This document shows positions 9,306 through 17,561 of a stretch of 64,000 bases of DNA, piece after piece. The stretch lies in contig NZ_CP006880.1 of NCBI RefSeq assembly GCF_000816845.1, forward strand, positions 558,001 through 622,000, read 5' to 3'. Made by a program: the position numbers and the translations under genes. The notes beneath the pieces were generated by a model. The model was given only the letters and a program-made list of their open reading frames with translations, had not been told where the DNA came from and searched no databases. The number at the start of each line of letters is the position of its first letter. Position 1 is the first letter of the stretch. Source of the DNA: Rhizobium gallicum bv. gallicum R602sp. GTDB taxonomy: Bacteria; Pseudomonadota; Alphaproteobacteria; Rhizobiales; Rhizobiaceae.

Positions 9306-9776
9306 TCAGCCTTTCTGCGCGGCACTGCTGTTTGCAGCGGCAAGCTTGATCGCAGCCCGCACCCGGTTATAGGTGCCGCAGCGGCAGATATTGGTGATTT
9401 CCGCGTTGATATCGTCATCCGTCGGATCAGGGGTCGTATTCAGCAGAGCGGTGGCCGCCATGATCATTCCGGCCTGACAGTAGCCGCATTGCGGCACGTC
9501 AAGCGCGAGCCATGCCTGTTGGACCGGATGGGAGCCATCCGGGGAAAGCCCTTCGATCGTGACGATCTCCTGGTTTGCGTCAATCGCGCTGACCGGCATA
9601 GCACAGGAGCGCGAGGCGACGCCGTCGATATGCACTGTGCATGCGCCGCATTGCGCAATGCCACAGCCGAACTTCGTGCCGGTCAGGCCGGCCTGTTCAC
9701 GCAAGACCCACAAAAGAGGCGTTTCCGGATCCACGTCGATATCGCGGGCCACGCCGTTAATGGTGAGTTGAACCAT
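9306..9776 (-). CDS. (2Fe-2S)-binding subunit of molybdenum hydroxylase (IorA-like)
   Basis: A 156-residue protein with both expected iron-sulfur clusters: a plant-ferredoxin set at Cys38, Cys43, Cys46 and Cys58, and a C-terminal helical set at Cys97, Cys100, Cys131 and Cys133 (CGYCQAG and CRCGTY). It passes electrons from the molybdenum centre of the downstream subunit to an acceptor, here probably the cytochrome c of the same operon. It has no signal of its own, so it would travel through Tat with the large subunit. The ATG at 9776 has GGAG six bases before it and is preferred over an upstream TTG. Confidence 0.94.
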   Translation of the reverse strand: MVQLTINGVARDIDVDPETPLLWVLREQAGLTGTKFGCGIAQCGACTVHIDGVASRSCAMPVSAIDANQEIVTIEGLSPDGSHPVQQAWLALDVPQCGYCQAGMIMAATALLNTTPDPTDDDINAEITNICRCGTYNRVRAAIKLAAANSSAAQKG

Positions 9777-9811
9777 GACATGCTCCAATCTCTTGAAAGA
9801 AAGTCCCAGAT

Positions 9812-9837
9812 GCGATGGCGGTTTTACCCGCCATCGC
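9812..9837 (-). other. Strong intra-operon hairpin before the 2Fe-2S gene
   Basis: A perfect 10-base stem, GCGATGGCGG at 9812-9821 and CCGCCATCGC at 9828-9837, with a 6-base loop. It lies between the small exported peptide gene and the 2Fe-2S gene. No T-tract follows on the minus strand, so it looks less like a terminator than an mRNA stabiliser or processing element that could set unequal levels of cytochrome/peptide and enzyme. Confidence 0.6.
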
Positions 9838-9872
9838 GCGCCGCTCGATCAGGATGCAGGTGTGGTATCCGG

Positions 9873-10043
9873 TCAGCCGGCGTTGCGTTGCGCGTCCGAT
9901 CCGGACTGGTCGGCCGGGGGAACTGGCTGCGATTGCGAGCTGGCGGACTGGAGCCGCGTGCAACCGGACCCTTGAGCCGAGGCAGTGCCTGCCGCCGCAA
10001 GAAGGCCGACGGAGGCTGCGAATGCGATAAGAAAATTCTTCAT
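9873..10043 (-). CDS. Small exported peptide in the molybdenum-hydroxylase operon
   Basis: A 56-codon gene starting MKNFLIAFAASVGLLAAAGTASAQ, a textbook Sec signal with an AxA cleavage site, leaving a mature peptide of about 33 residues rich in Ser, Gln and Pro with a single Cys. GAGG lies six bases before the ATG. It stands between the cytochrome c and 2Fe-2S genes on the same strand. I do not recognise a family. The mature part has no fold signature, so it may be a short periplasmic accessory peptide or the truncated remains of a longer protein. Confidence 0.6.
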   Translation of the reverse strand: MKNFLIAFAASVGLLAAAGTASAQGSGCTRLQSASSQSQPVPPADQSGSDAQRNAG

Positions 10044-10151
10044 GGATGCCTCACTTCTGGTTGAAGTTTGAATTGCCTGAGACGGACGGTCCCGATCTCT
10101 GGCTGCTACCGGAGCTTTCGCTCCGTCTTTTCCCCGCCTGGCGCATGCGCC

Positions 10152-10535
10152 CTAGTTGGCGGCGGAAAGGCTTCGCAGATAGGCGATGATCGCCGATCGC
10201 TGCGCCTCGTCACGAATGCTGGCGGTCATCGTCGTGCCGGGAACGACCTGCCGCGGATTGGCGAGAAAGGCTTGCAGCCTCTCCTCGTCCCAGACGATGC
10301 CAGACCCGCCGAGCGCTTTCGAATAGCGTGCGCCTTCGATGGTTCCCGCCGACCGGCCGAGAAGGCCGGAAAGATGCGGTCCCATCCGGTTTTCGCCGCT
10401 GTTGACACTGTGGCAGGTGCCGCAGCGGGTGCGGAACAGCCTTTCGCCCTCCGGATTGACCGGCTCCTGCGCCAGGCACTGGCCGGCGAGCGATAGCGAG
10501 AACACCAGCATTGAACCGAGACAGATTGGTTTCAT
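10152..10535 (-). CDS. Periplasmic class I cytochrome c
   Basis: A 127-residue protein with a Sec signal (ending near CLAQ) and a haem-binding CGTCH at residues 38-42, with a later methionine in PGTTMTAS as likely sixth ligand. Size and GPHLSGLLGR match the cytochrome c550/c2 group. It is first in the operon with the Tat-exported molybdenum hydroxylase, so it is the probable periplasmic electron acceptor, handing electrons on to the respiratory chain. GAGGA stands before the ATG. It is divergent from the response regulator gene at 10896. Confidence 0.93.
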   Translation of the reverse strand: MKPICLGSMLVFSLSLAGQCLAQEPVNPEGERLFRTRCGTCHSVNSGENRMGPHLSGLLGRSAGTIEGARYSKALGGSGIVWDEERLQAFLANPRQVVPGTTMTASIRDEAQRSAIIAYLRSLSAAN

Positions 10536-10895
10536 CGAAAATCCTCACGTCATTGCGTCTTGTATCGTTGGGACTGCCCGGATGCAGATGAACGGCTGCT
10601 TCGCTGCAGATCGTTTCGACGCTTGCAGGCTAGGGGCGGTTTGTCGCAGAGATGTGCCAGACGGTCAGGAAAATTGTCGCGAAATGTCTCAAGCCGTCCG
10701 GATATGCATCCATACGCGCCTGGGGCCGGACCGAAGACGGATGCGCCAGTTCAGGCTAAACCTTGGAAGGGCGAGCAATTCGCCAGGTAACCGGATCGCT
10801 GGTTTTGACAAACTTTGATACACTTTTGGAGATGCCGGGATTTTTCCGTCATTTTATATTGCGTTCATGTCTTCATTCCATGCGCGAGGCGCTCC
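10536..10895. other. Divergent regulatory region, cytochrome operon / two-component system
   Basis: This 360-base gap lies between the divergent cytochrome c and response regulator starts and must hold both promoters. A TTGACA at 10805-10810 could be a -35 element but has no good -10 at the right distance. I find no clear direct or inverted repeat that would mark the response regulator site. Confidence 0.4.
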
Positions 10896-11618
10896 ATGCA
10901 ATCGGCACCCCATATCGTCGTCGTAGACGATCACCGGGACATCCGTGACCTTGTCGGCAAGTATCTTTCCCAGCAGGGCTACCACGTCAGCGTTGCCGAT
11001 AGCGGCGCGGCACTGCGGCGAATCGTCGAACGCGGCGCCCCGGACCTGATCGTTCTCGATGTCATGATGCCGGGCGAGGATGGTCTGTCAGTCTGTCGCC
11101 AGCTGCGTGGCACACTGGAGATACCGATCATATTCCTGACAGCGATGGCGGACGATACCGACCGCATCATCGGGCTGGAGCTCGGCGCCGACGACTATCT
11201 CACCAAGCCCTTCAACCCGCGGGAGCTTCTGGCGCGCATCAGGGCGGTGCTGCGCAGGGTCAATAGCCTGCCACCGCAGCAGCGCGAGACGATCAAGGCG
11301 AAAACCGTGACCTTCGATCAATGGCGGCTCGATGTCGGGCGCCGGGAACTCATCGGCGAGGACGGCGTCGGTATCGCGCTCAGCACCGCGGAGTTTCGCT
11401 TGCTAAAGGCCTTCCTGGAACATCCGGGCCTCGTCCTCAGCCGAGATCAGCTTCTCGATCTGACGGTCGGCCGCACCGCCGATTTTTTCGATCGCAGCAT
11501 CGACAACCAAGTCAGCCGGTTGCGCAAGAAGATCGAGTTCGATCCGAAAAATCCCGCCATCATCAAGACCCATTGGGGTGGCGGCTACAGCTTTTCTGCG
11601 GAGGTGGCATCCGGATGA
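10896..11618 (+). CDS. OmpR/PhoB family response regulator
   Basis: A 240-residue regulator. The receiver domain has the acidic start (VVVDDHRD), the phospho-acceptor Asp in LIVLDVMMPGEDG, Thr in FLTAMAD and Lys in YLTKPF. A winged-helix DNA-binding domain follows, with LSTAEFRLLKAFLEHPGLVLSRDQLL and a C-terminal hairpin ending THWGGGYSF. The ATG at 10896 has GAGG at a suitable distance. Its last four bases overlap the sensor kinase start. Divergent placement next to the cytochrome c/Mo-hydroxylase operon makes that operon its likely target. Confidence 0.95.
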   Translation: MQSAPHIVVVDDHRDIRDLVGKYLSQQGYHVSVADSGAALRRIVERGAPDLIVLDVMMPGEDGLSVCRQLRGTLEIPIIFLTAMADDTDRIIGLELGADDYLTKPFNPRELLARIRAVLRRVNSLPPQQRETIKAKTVTFDQWRLDVGRRELIGEDGVGIALSTAEFRLLKAFLEHPGLVLSRDQLLDLTVGRTADFFDRSIDNQVSRLRKKIEFDPKNPAIIKTHWGGGYSFSAEVASG

Positions 11619-13063
11619 CGCGATGGTGGAAAAGGAGCCTTGCTGCCCAGTTCATCGGCTTCATGCTGCTTGCGCTCGTTATATCGCAGGCCCTTGCATT
11701 CCTTATCTCTTGGGACGAGCGCGACAAGGCCCTGCGGGCGGCCGCCAAGGGTGAGTTCTTCAGCCGCACCGCATCTCTTGCGAGGCTGCTCGAATCCCTG
11801 CCTGTTCCTCTTCGCCGGGACGTCCTGCTTGCCAGTGGAACAGGCTACTCGCGCTTCTGGATTTCCGCCGACGATCCGGCCGATGCGGACCAATGGCGCA
11901 CGGTGGCAGTAGCACAGCTTGCAAAACCATTGCCGAACTTGCCCGACTCGCGTCGGAACTGGCAGGTGCAGCCGAGGGACCTGCCAGCGAAGCTTGGCTA
12001 TGAACACGGCCTCTTCGCGGCTGCAAACGCTTCCGATGACTGGACCACCTTGGCGTCTGGACCATGGTCCCTGCCGCATCCGGCGAAGTTCCTCTATTTC
12101 GATCAAACGAACGGAATGGGGCTTGCCGTCCGGCTCAGCGACGGCAGCTGGTTGAATTCCGCCTATCACAAGGTGATGCCGAGCACGCTCTGGAACACGC
12201 AATCGCTGTTCTCGCTCGGGATAACGGCGATTGTTCTTTCGATCATCGGTGTCTTCACCGCCAATCGCATTACCCGGCCGCTGCGAGGGCTTGCCTCGGC
12301 CGCCGAGGCTCTTGGGCGGGGCGAGACCGTGGAGAAGCTGCCCGAATCCGGCCCCGACGACATCCGCCAGACAGCGGAGGCGTTCAATCGGATGCAGTCC
12401 CGGCTGCATCGTTTCGTTGAGGATCGGATGCGCATGCTTGCGGCGATCAGCCATGACCTGCGCACGCCGCTCACATCCTTGCGTTTGCGCGCCGAATTCG
12501 TTTCGGATCCCGACGTACAGCAACGGATGCTGGCGACGATCGACGAAATCCAGACCATGACGGAGGCGACGCTTGCGTTTGCACGAGGAGAGGCGACCGT
12601 CGAGGAAACCAGGACGATCGAGCTCAACGCGCTTGTCGGAAGCCTTTGCGACGACCTTGCGGAAATAGGGCAGAACGTGGAATTTTCCGAAGGCACCAAG
12701 ATCAACTATCGCTGCCGCCCCGAAGGCCTGCGCCGGGCCATCCGCAACTTGGTCGAAAACGCGGTCCGTTATGGCGGCGCGGCCAAGGTTCATCTCTTTC
12801 ATACGCCTACGACGATCGACATCGTCGTCGAGGACGACGGCCCCGGCATTCCCGAAAATGCAACCGAACAGGTGTTCGCGCCCTTCTTCCGCCTCGAGCA
12901 GTCGCGCAGCCGCGAGACTGGCGGCGTCGGGCTGGGGCTTTCGATTGCCCGAGCCATCGTCCGCCACCACGGTGGGGACATCGTACTTTCCCAGAATCGG
13001 CCGGCGCAGAAGTGGCCGGGGTTGCGGGCGTCTGTCTCTCTGCCCAAGGTGATGTCTGGTTGA
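11615..13063 (+). CDS. Membrane sensor histidine kinase
   Basis: A 482-residue kinase paired with the preceding regulator through an ATGA overlap. It has an N-terminal membrane helix (AAQFIGFMLLALVISQALAF), a periplasmic sensor of about 150 residues, a second helix (LFSLGITAIVLSIIGVFTA) and a HAMP linker. The phosphorylated His is in AAISHDLRTPL. The ATPase domain shows NLVENAVRYGG, DDGPGIP and GGVGLGLSIARAIV. The order is the usual EnvZ type. The signal is unknown; a periplasmic substrate of the adjacent Tat-exported oxidoreductase is a reasonable guess. Confidence 0.95.
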   Translation: MTRWWKRSLAAQFIGFMLLALVISQALAFLISWDERDKALRAAAKGEFFSRTASLARLLESLPVPLRRDVLLASGTGYSRFWISADDPADADQWRTVAVAQLAKPLPNLPDSRRNWQVQPRDLPAKLGYEHGLFAAANASDDWTTLASGPWSLPHPAKFLYFDQTNGMGLAVRLSDGSWLNSAYHKVMPSTLWNTQSLFSLGITAIVLSIIGVFTANRITRPLRGLASAAEALGRGETVEKLPESGPDDIRQTAEAFNRMQSRLHRFVEDRMRMLAAISHDLRTPLTSLRLRAEFVSDPDVQQRMLATIDEIQTMTEATLAFARGEATVEETRTIELNALVGSLCDDLAEIGQNVEFSEGTKINYRCRPEGLRRAIRNLVENAVRYGGAAKVHLFHTPTTIDIVVEDDGPGIPENATEQVFAPFFRLEQSRSRETGGVGLGLSIARAIVRHHGGDIVLSQNRPAQKWPGLRASVSLPKVMSG

Positions 13064-13077
13064 AGTCGATGGGTAAG

Positions 13078-13184
13078 GGAGCAGTCGCCGCCGAACAGGT
13101 TGGCTGGTCGTTCATCGAGCGCGGCGATCCAACCTGCTCGAGGTAACCATCTCGCAATACGACGATCCGGTCGGCCATCGTCAT
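13078..13184 (-). pseudogene. MalK-type ABC ATPase remnant, frameshifted
   Basis: Reading leftward from 13184 the frame gives MTMADRIVVLRDGYLEQVGSP, the well-known stretch after Walker B in MalK/UgpC sugar ATPases. After this the match continues only in another frame as ALDERPANLFGGD, equivalent to LYDRPANLF in intact proteins. So about 35 codons of the middle of a MalK-type gene remain, with a frameshift and no flanking domain. It probably marks a deleted sugar importer. Confidence 0.6.
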
Positions 13185-13226
13185 CGGGAAATGACGGGTC
13201 TTTCGGTCAAATCCCCCAAGGCAATC

Positions 13227-14141
13227 CTACGGCAGCTGAGAGCCGGTCACAGCGACGTAAAGTGCATAGAGCGAGCGGGTTGCTGCGATGAACAGCCGGT
13301 TGCGTTTGGGCCCGCCGAAGGTGAGGTTCGCAACGGTTTGCGGTACGCGGATCTTGCCGATCAGTTTGCCCGTCGGGTCGAAGCAATGCACGCCATCACC
13401 GGCGCTCGACCAGAGGTTTCCGTTCACGTCTGTGCGGATGCCGTCTGGAATGCCGTTGTCGATGAGGCAGAAGACACGGCCGTTCGCAAGCCGCCTGCCG
13501 TCGACCACGTCGAAAGCGCGGATGTGACGCGGTAGGCTTTCGTCATGGCTTGCTGCCGAATCCGCCACATAGAGGATTGTCTCGTTGGGCGAGAAGGCAA
13601 GGCCGTTCGGCTGGATGAAATCCGTGGCGACCGCCGCAAGCTCGCCGGTCGTCGGATCGAGCCGGTAGACATTGCGGGTCGGTTGCTCCGGCTCCGCGCG
13701 ATAACCTTCGTAGTCCGACATGATGCCGTAGGTGGGATCGGTGAACCAGACCGTGCCGTCGGACTTCACCACCACATCGTTCGGCGAATTGAGCCGTGCG
13801 CCCTCGAAACGGTCGGCGAGCACGGTGATCGAGCCGTCGACCTCGGTGCGTGTGACGCGGCGCGTACCGTGCTCACAGGAGACGAGCCGTCCCTGCCTGT
13901 CGCGCGTATGGCCGTTGGTGAAGTTGGACGATTGCCGATAGACGGACACGCCGCTCTCGGGTGTCCATCGCATCATGCGCTGGTTGGGAATGTCGCTCCA
14001 CAGGAGTTGGTTCGCATCGTTGAACCAGACGGGGCCCTCCGCCCAGCGGCAGCCGGAATAGAGTTCGTCGAGACCGGCGCTGGTCACGATCATCTGCCGG
14101 AAGCGCGGGTCGTGGATTTCGTAGATGTCGGCCTCGGCCAT
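13227..14141 (-). CDS. SMP-30/gluconolactonase family lactonase
   Basis: A 304-residue six-bladed propeller protein of the SMP-30/regucalcin family. Family landmarks include EGPVWF with its metal-binding Glu, the Asn region in SPNDVVVKSDGTVWFTDP, and the Asp in YVADSAAS. These enzymes hydrolyse sugar lactones to acids. It has no signal peptide, so it is cytoplasmic. It is the last gene of the ribose-type ABC operon, 14 bases after the second permease, which suggests the imported compound is, or becomes, a sugar lactone. A longer in-frame reading upstream overlaps the permease genes in a different frame and is not used. Confidence 0.9.
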   Translation of the reverse strand: MAEADIYEIHDPRFRQMIVTSAGLDELYSGCRWAEGPVWFNDANQLLWSDIPNQRMMRWTPESGVSVYRQSSNFTNGHTRDRQGRLVSCEHGTRRVTRTEVDGSITVLADRFEGARLNSPNDVVVKSDGTVWFTDPTYGIMSDYEGYRAEPEQPTRNVYRLDPTTGELAAVATDFIQPNGLAFSPNETILYVADSAASHDESLPRHIRAFDVVDGRRLANGRVFCLIDNGIPDGIRTDVNGNLWSSAGDGVHCFDPTGKLIGKIRVPQTVANLTFGGPKRNRLFIAATRSLYALYVAVTGSQLP

Positions 14142-14155
14142 GGCGGTGTTTCCGT

Positions 14156-15103
14156 TTATCGCATGCCGAACCGGCGACCGCCGGCGAGCATGATGACGCT
14201 GATGATGATGAGGCCGGTCATGATGAGGCGGATGCCCGCGCCCAGCCCGTAGGTGTTGAGCATGGAAACGACCAGGAACATGAAAAGCGATGCGCCCCAG
14301 ATGCCTGGCACGTTGGAATCGCCGCCCGCGACGGCCGTGCCGCCGATGACGACGACGGCGATCGACATCAGGAGATATTCCGAGCCCATGTTGAGCGCTG
14401 CGCCGCCGGAGAAGCAGGCGAGCAGATAACCTGCGACTGATGCCAGCACGGCGCAGAAAAGGTAGGTTACGAAGCGCGTGCCGTCGACCGGTATGCCCGC
14501 CATGCGCGCGGCCGGCATGCTCTGGCCGATCGCCGAGATCCAGCGCCCGTAGATCGTCTTCTCGAGCAGGAACCAGGCGAGGATCGAGATGAGGAGCGCT
14601 ACGATCGCCACGTTCGGCGCGCCGAGCGTGTTCGACGTGGTGAACTCTGCAAGCACGCTCGGAGGCTTGATGCGCAATCCCCGATTTGTCCAGATCGCGG
14701 CGGACTGCACGATGAAGCTCATGGAAAGCGTCGCGATGATCGGCGGAATGCGCAGCGCCTTGATGAGCGCGTAATTGCAGAGGCCGACGATGAAGCCGAT
14801 AACGATGACGACAAGAAGGCCAGGCAGGATCATGCTGTTTTCGACATTCATGAGCTTTAGCGCCACCGTGCCGGAAAGCGTCATGGTGGCGGGGACCGAG
14901 AGATCGATATTGCCAGGACCAAGCGTGATGACGAACATCTGGCCGATCCCGACGATGACCGAAAAGGCCGCGAAGGTGAGCGCGGCCTGCGACAGGCCGA
15001 GCGTGCTGGCGCCGAGCGTCACCATGATCGTCAGGAACCATACGATAAAAGCGGCAAGCCACGACCAGGTCCAGGGTTTGCCGAAAAGGCGGAGCGGGAT
15101 CAT
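14156..15103 (-). CDS. Sugar ABC transporter permease (RbsC family), second
   Basis: A 315-residue inner-membrane permease of the ribose/branched-chain amino acid superfamily with about ten hydrophobic helices. The RbsC signature is visible in VIVGIGQMFVITLGPGNIDLSV and in VVVIGGTAVAGGDSNVPGIWGA. Its start overlaps the end of the preceding permease gene by four bases. Two different permease genes are present, so the channel is probably a heterodimer. Confidence 0.93.
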   Translation of the reverse strand: MIPLRLFGKPWTWSWLAAFIVWFLTIMVTLGASTLGLSQAALTFAAFSVIVGIGQMFVITLGPGNIDLSVPATMTLSGTVALKLMNVENSMILPGLLVVIVIGFIVGLCNYALIKALRIPPIIATLSMSFIVQSAAIWTNRGLRIKPPSVLAEFTTSNTLGAPNVAIVALLISILAWFLLEKTIYGRWISAIGQSMPAARMAGIPVDGTRFVTYLFCAVLASVAGYLLACFSGGAALNMGSEYLLMSIAVVVIGGTAVAGGDSNVPGIWGASLFMFLVVSMLNTYGLGAGIRLIMTGLIIISVIMLAGGRRFGMR

Positions 15104-16047
15104 CGGCGTTTCTCCCGCTTCTCGAGGCGGTTCAGCATCAGGCGGAGCGCGAGCACAATGATCAGGATCGCGCCCTGAGCCCCGATCTGCCAGTCCGGCG
15201 AGATGCGTAGGAAGGACAGGAACGAGCCGGCGAGCGTCAGCGTCAGCGCGCCGATTACCGCACCGATAGGGGAGACGCGGCCGCCGATGAACTCGCCGCC
15301 ACCAAGAATCACGCCGGCGATCGACAGCAGCGTGTAGCGCAGCGCGATATTAGCATCGGCTGAGGTGGTCAGGCCGACGAGGGCAATGCCAGCAAGAACC
15401 GCGAAAAGGCCGGCAAGGCCATAGGCGGCGGCGCGCGCCCCGACAATCGACCAGCCGGCGCGTTCGACAGAGCGCTGGTTGCCGCCGATGCCGCGGATAA
15501 GCACGCCGAGCGAGGACCGCATGACGACGAGATGGGCGAGGGCGGCGACGACGATGCTGGCGACGATAGCCATCGGCGCCAACGGGGGTTTGACGGTCAT
15601 CAACCAGCGCACCCAGTCCGGTGCCTGCCCGCCCGGTGACGGCAGCAGCAGTACGGCAAGGCCGCCCCAGACGAAGCTCATGCCGAGGGTCACGACGATG
15701 GACGGCAGGTTGCGCAGATGGATGACGACACCGAGCGCCGCATATGTCGCGATCGCGCCGGCAAGGATCAGAACGCCGGTCACGGGGGCATCCCGCAGAA
15801 AGGTCGCGGTTACGCAGGCGATGAAGCTGACGAAGGTGCCCATCGATAGATCGAGATCGTTCACGGCCATCACGAGCATCTGGGCGATCGTCGCGAGCGC
15901 GATGGGCACAGCCAGATTGAACAGCAGGTTGAGCCCCACATAGCTCATGGCGCGGGGCTGCAGCCAGAAGACGGCGGCGAGCAGCATCGTCAGCGACAGG
16001 GCGGGAATGGCAAGACGCATGGCGTCGGACGAGAGCCGGAACGTCAT
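15100..16047 (-). CDS. Sugar ABC transporter permease (RbsC family), first
   Basis: A 315-residue permease paralogous to its downstream neighbour. Family motifs include IALATIAQMLVMAVNDLDLSMGT and GVILGGGEFIGGRVSPIGAVIGA. The start at 16047 overlaps the ATPase stop by four bases (ATGA), showing tight coupling. A longer frame extends upstream inside the ATPase gene and is not used. With the second permease, the ATPase and the binding protein it makes a complete importer. Confidence 0.93.
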   Translation of the reverse strand: MTFRLSSDAMRLAIPALSLTMLLAAVFWLQPRAMSYVGLNLLFNLAVPIALATIAQMLVMAVNDLDLSMGTFVSFIACVTATFLRDAPVTGVLILAGAIATYAALGVVIHLRNLPSIVVTLGMSFVWGGLAVLLLPSPGGQAPDWVRWLMTVKPPLAPMAIVASIVVAALAHLVVMRSSLGVLIRGIGGNQRSVERAGWSIVGARAAAYGLAGLFAVLAGIALVGLTTSADANIALRYTLLSIAGVILGGGEFIGGRVSPIGAVIGALTLTLAGSFLSFLRISPDWQIGAQGAILIIVLALRLMLNRLEKREKRR

Positions 16048-17495
16048 GCGGCGACCCCCTCGAAGGAGGCGGCGATAATGTTCGTCTCGTTGACGGCGTC
16101 GCCGGCGAGCTCGGCCGCGATACGGCCCTCGCGGAAGACGTAGACGCGGTCGCAGAGGCGGACCTCGTCCATCTCCGTCGAGTACCAGATGAAGGTGCGG
16201 CCGTGCGCAGCTTCCTCGCGGATGATTGAGTAGACCTCCTGCTTGGTCCCGATGTCGACGCCGCGCATCGGATCGTCCATCAGGACAATCGGAGCACGCG
16301 TCGCAAGTGCGCGCGCGAAGAGTACCTTCTGCTGGTTGCCGCCGGAAAGTGACAGGATGCGGTTGTCCATATCGGGCGTGCGGATCTCGATCCGGCGCTT
16401 CCAGTCGGCGCCTTTCGTCCCCTCTTCGCTTGTGAGTATGAGGCCGCGCCGGGACAGGTCGCCGAGCGATGCGATGGAGAAGTTGCGCAGGATGCTCCAC
16501 AGCTCGAAGACGCCGTTGAGGCGGCGGTCGCCGGCGACGAAGGTGACGAGCGGATCACGCTCAGGCAGCCAGTTGCCGGACTGGGAGGCATGCAGGGCGA
16601 GCAGGAGCTCGGTCTGCCCGTGGCCGGCCAGACCCGCCAGTCCAATGATCTCGCCCTTGCGCGCCATGAAGGAAACACCCGCTGCCTGATGAGACAGAAT
16701 GAGCGGCGCGGCGGACTGTTCGCGCGCCGAGCGCTGCCCGGTCTCCTCTTTCGCAACGGTGCCCATGGCTTCCACGACGCCATGATGGTCGAAGGCGTGT
16801 GCCGGACGTTCGGCGACAAGGCGGCCGTCCTTCATGACGACGATGCGATCGGAGGTTTCGAGGATCTCGTGCAGGATATGCGAGATGAAGATGACGGACC
16901 CGCCCGCGACAACGAAGCGGCGGACATGGTGGAGCATCTGGCGAGCAAGGCTTGCATCGAGTGACGAGGTCGGTTCGTCGAGGATCACTAGCCGCGGCGC
17001 AATGCCGGCGTCGGAAAAGGCCATGGCGATCTCGACCATCTGCCGCTCGGCGATCGAGAGATCTCCCACGGTCCGAGTGCTATCAATGCCATGGCCGGGA
17101 AAGACGGCGTCGAGGCTCTTCTCAATGATTATTGCGGCGCGCCTGCGCCAACCAAAGCCACCGAGATCGCGATGCATGATACGGGCGTTCTCGACGATGG
17201 AGAGGTTGGGGCAGAGGGAAAGTTCCTGGAAGACACAGCGCACGCCGCGGGCACGTGCGACGTTGATGCCATAGCGCTCCAGCCGCTCGCCGTCGCTCGT
17301 GACGCTTCCTTCGTGCGGTGTGAGGCCGCCGTTGATCACGCTGACGATCGTGGACTTGCCCGCTCCATTATGTCCGACGAGCCCGACGCATTCGCCCGGC
17401 ATGACATGCAGCGTCACGCCGTCGAGTGCCCTGACCGCGCCGAAGCTCACCTTGGCGCCATCGACCGCGATCACGGCCTTCAATACGTCTTTCAT
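16044..17495 (-). CDS. Sugar ABC transporter ATP-binding protein (RbsA/MglA family)
   Basis: A 483-residue protein with two fused nucleotide-binding domains. The first has Walker A GHNGAGKST, signature LSIAERQMVEIA and Walker B LVILDEPT. The second has the degenerate Walker A GLAGHGQTE usual for this family, signature LSGGNQQKVLFARAL and VLMDDPMRGVDIG. It couples ATP hydrolysis to the two downstream permeases. It is slightly shorter than usual (about 500) but intact. Confidence 0.94.
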   Translation of the reverse strand: MKDVLKAVIAVDGAKVSFGAVRALDGVTLHVMPGECVGLVGHNGAGKSTIVSVINGGLTPHEGSVTSDGERLERYGINVARARGVRCVFQELSLCPNLSIVENARIMHRDLGGFGWRRRAAIIIEKSLDAVFPGHGIDSTRTVGDLSIAERQMVEIAMAFSDAGIAPRLVILDEPTSSLDASLARQMLHHVRRFVVAGGSVIFISHILHEILETSDRIVVMKDGRLVAERPAHAFDHHGVVEAMGTVAKEETGQRSAREQSAAPLILSHQAAGVSFMARKGEIIGLAGLAGHGQTELLLALHASQSGNWLPERDPLVTFVAGDRRLNGVFELWSILRNFSIASLGDLSRRGLILTSEEGTKGADWKRRIEIRTPDMDNRILSLSGGNQQKVLFARALATRAPIVLMDDPMRGVDIGTKQEVYSIIREEAAHGRTFIWYSTEMDEVRLCDRVYVFREGRIAAELAGDAVNETNIIAASFEGVAA

Positions 17496-17561
17496 GCTGC
17501 CCGCCTGCTCGCAAAGAATGCCACGCTGCCATTTGCGGCCGCGCGGCAGTCGCTGGGAGAT

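Noticed and set aside
10801..10850. Sigma-70 promoter with TTGACA before the response regulator
   Set aside because: No acceptable -10 box lies 16-18 bases downstream of the TTGACA.
11585..12970. 461-codon open frame on the minus strand
   Set aside because: It lies opposite the sensor kinase and has no recognisable family; the kinase frame has all expected motifs.
13227..15062. 611-codon frame read as one long protein
   Set aside because: Only its last 304 codons match SMP-30. The upstream part is out of frame with a clear permease gene and has Arg/His-rich nonsense composition, so this is not a fusion.
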